This document shows positions 33,555 to 34,833 of a DNA stretch of 34,833 bases, in pieces (within the stretch, counting starts at the first letter, position 1; the number at the start of each line of letters is the position of its first letter). The DNA comes from an uncultured Ruminococcus sp. (lineage in GTDB: Bacteria > Bacillota > Clostridia > Oscillospirales > Acutalibacteraceae). The translations under genes and the position numbers were made by a program. The stretch lies in assembly GCA_902765625.1 (NCBI GenBank), contig CACXAO010000015.1, positions 1 through 34,833 on the forward strand, in the 5' to 3' direction. The notes beneath the pieces are model-generated. The model was not told the origin of the DNA, did no database searches, and saw nothing but the letters and a program-made list of their open reading frames with translations.

Positions 33555-33607
33555 CCTCATAGGAATGGGAAAAATGTCGTTCACCGAAGGAGCGTAACCC
33601 TCAGGTC
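33555..33607 (+). promoter_or_regulatory. Glycine-riboswitch-like fragment (tentative)
   Basis: CACCGAAGGAGCGTAACC followed by CTCAGG (33582-33605) resembles the core of a glycine riboswitch aptamer (CCGAAGGAGCAA, then CUCUCAGG). The expected AAAAGGAC that follows is absent; a tRNA 3' half takes its place. The 5' strand shows GGG/CCC only as possible P1. It may be a truncated aptamer or a chance likeness. Confidence 0.3.
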
Positions 33608-33654
33608 CATGTGAAAGCAATTTCATGCAGGTTCAAGTCCTGTTACCTGCACCA
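33600..33654 (+). other. Displaced 3' half of a tRNA-Leu gene (probable attachment site)
   Basis: From an anticodon-loop-like CTCAGGT the DNA continues with a class II variable arm (TGAAA-GCAA-TTTCA), a T-arm (GCAGG, TTCAAGT, CCTGT), acceptor strand TACCTGC, discriminator A, and CCA. The long variable arm and A73 point to tRNA-Leu, with anticodon CAG if the loop is read correctly. The 5' half (expected GCAGGTA...) is not upstream. Integration into tRNA anticodon loops leaves such a copy at the far end of an island, so the element would lie to the left and the host flank to the right. Confidence 0.72.
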
Positions 33655-33690
33655 AAAACAGCCCGATTTTATCGGGCTGTTTTGTTATTT
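33655..33690 (+). terminator. Intrinsic terminator after the tRNA half
   Basis: AAAACAGCCCGAT (33655-33667) and ATCGGGCTGTTTT (33671-33683) pair around TTT and end in a T-rich run. It probably belonged to the original tRNA gene. Confidence 0.88.
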
Positions 33691-33738
33691 ATCTACAAAA
33701 AATAAGCTAAAAATACCGAAATCAGCCCGATATTTCTC

Positions 33739-33848
33739 GGCAGACGCACGACCTGTGCCTTGCGCGTCTTGGCTATTCCCTACAAAAACTATTCGGAAGC
33801 TTTGTCGGGAATGACGGTTTTTCGGTTGTCTAACGTCGTGCGTCTGCC
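33739..33848. repeat. 110-base structured inverted repeat
   Basis: Perfect 14-base arms GGCAGACGCACGAC (33739-33752) and GTCGTGCGTCTGCC (33835-33848) enclose a second near-palindrome (ATTCCCTACAAA facing TTTGTCGGGAAT). No ORF fits. It could be a small mobile repeat or a folded RNA. Confidence 0.65.
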
Positions 33849-33871
33849 AATTCATTTTTTTATCATTTGAT

Positions 33872-33909
33872 GCAGCCGGATAACATTTGAGGTATCCGGC
33901 TGCTAATTT
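33872..33909. terminator. Terminator hairpin facing the recombinase fragment
   Basis: GCAGCCGGATA (33872-33882) pairs with TATCCGGCTGC (33893-33903). Followed on the plus strand by TAATTTTTTATT; the minus side also has an A/T run, so it may stop transcription from both sides. Confidence 0.75.
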
Positions 33910-33910
33910 T

Positions 33911-34528
33911 TTATTCTTTAACCCTCATTCTTCTACGCATAGCAAACGGATAATTGTATTTCCCTTCAACTTTGAGGTCGGCATTTTGTTTGCCAAGCTC
34001 GTCAAGTATGATCATGTGTTCGGTGAAGGCCGCCCTGAGATTGACCTGTATTCGTAATCCTTCGCTCGTTTCATAGATCAGTATTTTATCAATAAGCTGC
34101 CTGAGATTCGCGTCGCTGATCTCCCCCTCCTTGATGATTTCGTCAATCAGCTCCACGGTTCGCTTCATTTCGGATTTGCGCTTTTTGATTGTTTCGCTGT
34201 AGTGCTGAATATCATAAAGCTCCTGCTCGATTTTTTTGATGTCGCTTTCACATGCTGAGAGCATTTCATCATAGACAGAAGCGTGTTCCCTGTCGCGGAT
34301 TCTCTCCAGCAGAATTTCTTTCTGGTCATTCTTTCTCTGTTCAAGCTCGGCGTTGAGCTGACGGATTTTGCCCGTGACCGTGCTCTTTTTCTTCAGCCAC
34401 TTTCGAACCTCGCCGTCGATGTTTTCATAAAGCTGTGCCGCTTGTTCCTTGACATTGCTGATTTCTCCGCAGATGATCTCGTCGAGCTCTGTCTCCTGGA
34501 TGCGGTGCGGAGGACAGTTTTCCTTGCC
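33911..34528 (-). pseudogene. C-terminal fragment of a second serine recombinase
   Basis: About 206 codons read KENCPPHRIQETELDEIICG, then the coiled-coil region, down to AMRRRMRVKE at the stop near 33911. It carries the end of the zinc ribbon, coiled coil and C-terminus of a large serine recombinase and lacks the resolvase and recombinase domains. Likeness ends abruptly at 34528 where AT-rich DNA begins, so the ATG near 34534 is accidental. The upstream quarter matches the left-edge recombinase with about 20 differences in 225 bases, so it is a sister copy rather than the missing end of that gene. Confidence 0.85.
34304..34528. repeat. Direct copy of bases 1-225 (recombinase coiled-coil region)
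   Basis: Bases 34304-34528 align with 1-225 without gaps and in the same direction, with about 20 mismatches by hand count. The match may go on left of the window. It ends at TTGCC in both. From 34529 to 34659 I see no gene. Confidence 0.9.
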
Positions 34529-34659
34529 TTTCATTTCATTATATGATAATTCATATAAGATTACTATGCTTTATTATATCGATATATTTCTATTTGTCAA
34601 TAGTTCTGTGTGATATAATTGCATACATAATTTTTCAATTGAAATATTTCCTGATGCAC

Positions 34660-34687
34660 TTGACTTTTCAACAAAAGGGTGTATAAT
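34660..34687 (+). promoter_or_regulatory. Sigma-A promoter of the TPP-riboswitch transcript
   Basis: TTGACT (34660-34665) and TATAAT (34682-34687) are 16 bases apart, and the predicted start is at the riboswitch edge. Confidence 0.8.
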
Positions 34688-34697
34688 AGCCTTGAAC

Positions 34698-34786
34698 AAA
34701 CGGGAGCTTGTGTGACAGGCTGAGAGGGAGGTACTACCTCCGACCGGTAACCTGATTTGGATAATGCCAACGTAGGGATATACCTT
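34698..34786 (+). promoter_or_regulatory. TPP (thiamin pyrophosphate) riboswitch, THI element
   Basis: The conserved CTGAGA lies at 34720-34725, and the second core, beginning ACCTGATTTGGATAATGCC, at 34750-34778 with CGTAGGGA at its end. Spacing and the variable stem GGGAGGTACTACCTCC-like segment between them fit a TPP aptamer. It reports thiamin pyrophosphate and, through the terminator after it, should lower expression of a thiamin synthesis or uptake gene that starts beyond the window. Confidence 0.95.
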
Positions 34787-34796
34787 AGAATTGTTG

Positions 34797-34833
34797 CGGA
34801 GTACTGCCAAATCGGCGGTGCTCCGTTTTTTCT
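34797..34833 (+). terminator. Riboswitch-controlled intrinsic terminator
   Basis: CGGAGTACTGCC (34797-34808) pairs with GGCGGTGCTCCG (34814-34825) with two G-T pairs, followed by TTTTTT. It ends at the window edge. Confidence 0.88.

Noticed and set aside
34574-34810. A 78-codon minus-strand frame
   Set aside because: It is antisense to the TPP riboswitch and its promoter, which fully explain the DNA.
1-34833. CRISPR arrays and rRNA genes
   Set aside because: No regular short spaced repeats and no rRNA-like sequence were seen.

Overview
The window looks like a low-to-mid GC Clostridia genome, probably a gut Oscillospirales/Ruminococcaceae relative. The grounds are Firmicutes-type ribosome binding sites and sigma-A promoters, a Firmicutes mobilizable-element backbone, a DUF6809-type fragment, an IS200 remnant and a TPP riboswitch with an intrinsic terminator. 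No species can be named from the sequence alone.

Layout. (1) 1-7430 is a mobilizable-element backbone. It has a damaged large serine recombinase, a 54-residue protein, a MobA relaxase, a MobC accessory protein starting at TTG, a likely origin-of-transfer region, and a DUF927-type ATPase also starting at TTG. Reading the other way, a two-gene operon encodes a zinc-finger protein and a sigma-factor-like protein. (2) 7431-7970 is debris: a DUF6809-like tail abutting the first 26 codons and left-end hairpin of an IS200/IS605 element. (3) 7978-31478 is one long minus-strand gene cluster, visibly more GC-rich than region 1, encoding a divergent type VII secretion system (T7SS). From its promoter it reads: coiled-coil protein, effector plus immunity candidate, HNH-nuclease effector plus immunity candidate, orphan effector, TPR protein, three small helical WXG100-like proteins, an internal terminator, a Pro/Ala-rich protein, EssC N-half, EssC C-half, a true WXG100 protein, a 52-residue protein, a transmembrane Ser/Thr kinase, a two-TM protein, and a 1949-residue surface protein with Ig-like repeats. 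(4) 31749-33488 holds a MITE-like repeat, an intact aldo/keto reductase, and three fused gene remnants (TetR N-terminus, flavin reductase C-terminus, alpha/beta hydrolase C-terminus). (5) 33517-33690 has a strong promoter, a short glycine-riboswitch-like stretch, the 3' half of a tRNA-Leu gene and a terminator. The tRNA half is probably the right attachment site of an island. (6) 33691-34833 is the probable flank: a large inverted repeat, a C-terminal fragment of a second serine recombinase (first 225 bases repeated at the left edge of the window), and a sigma-A promoter with a TPP riboswitch and terminator for a gene beyond the window.

How it works together (inference). The split EssC ATPase would drive export of WXG100-like proteins and of three effectors. 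The effectors share a new N-terminal domain, unlike LXG, with a YxxxD motif at about residue 80-86. The kinase has the topology of EssB (cytoplasmic kinase fold, one TM helix, external tail) but keeps its catalytic residues. The ubiquitin-like EsaB/YukD module appears fused to the EssC N-half in place of FHA domains. The giant Ig protein is a plausible cell-wall-spanning partner in the place of EsaA. This architecture is the most likely undescribed system here.
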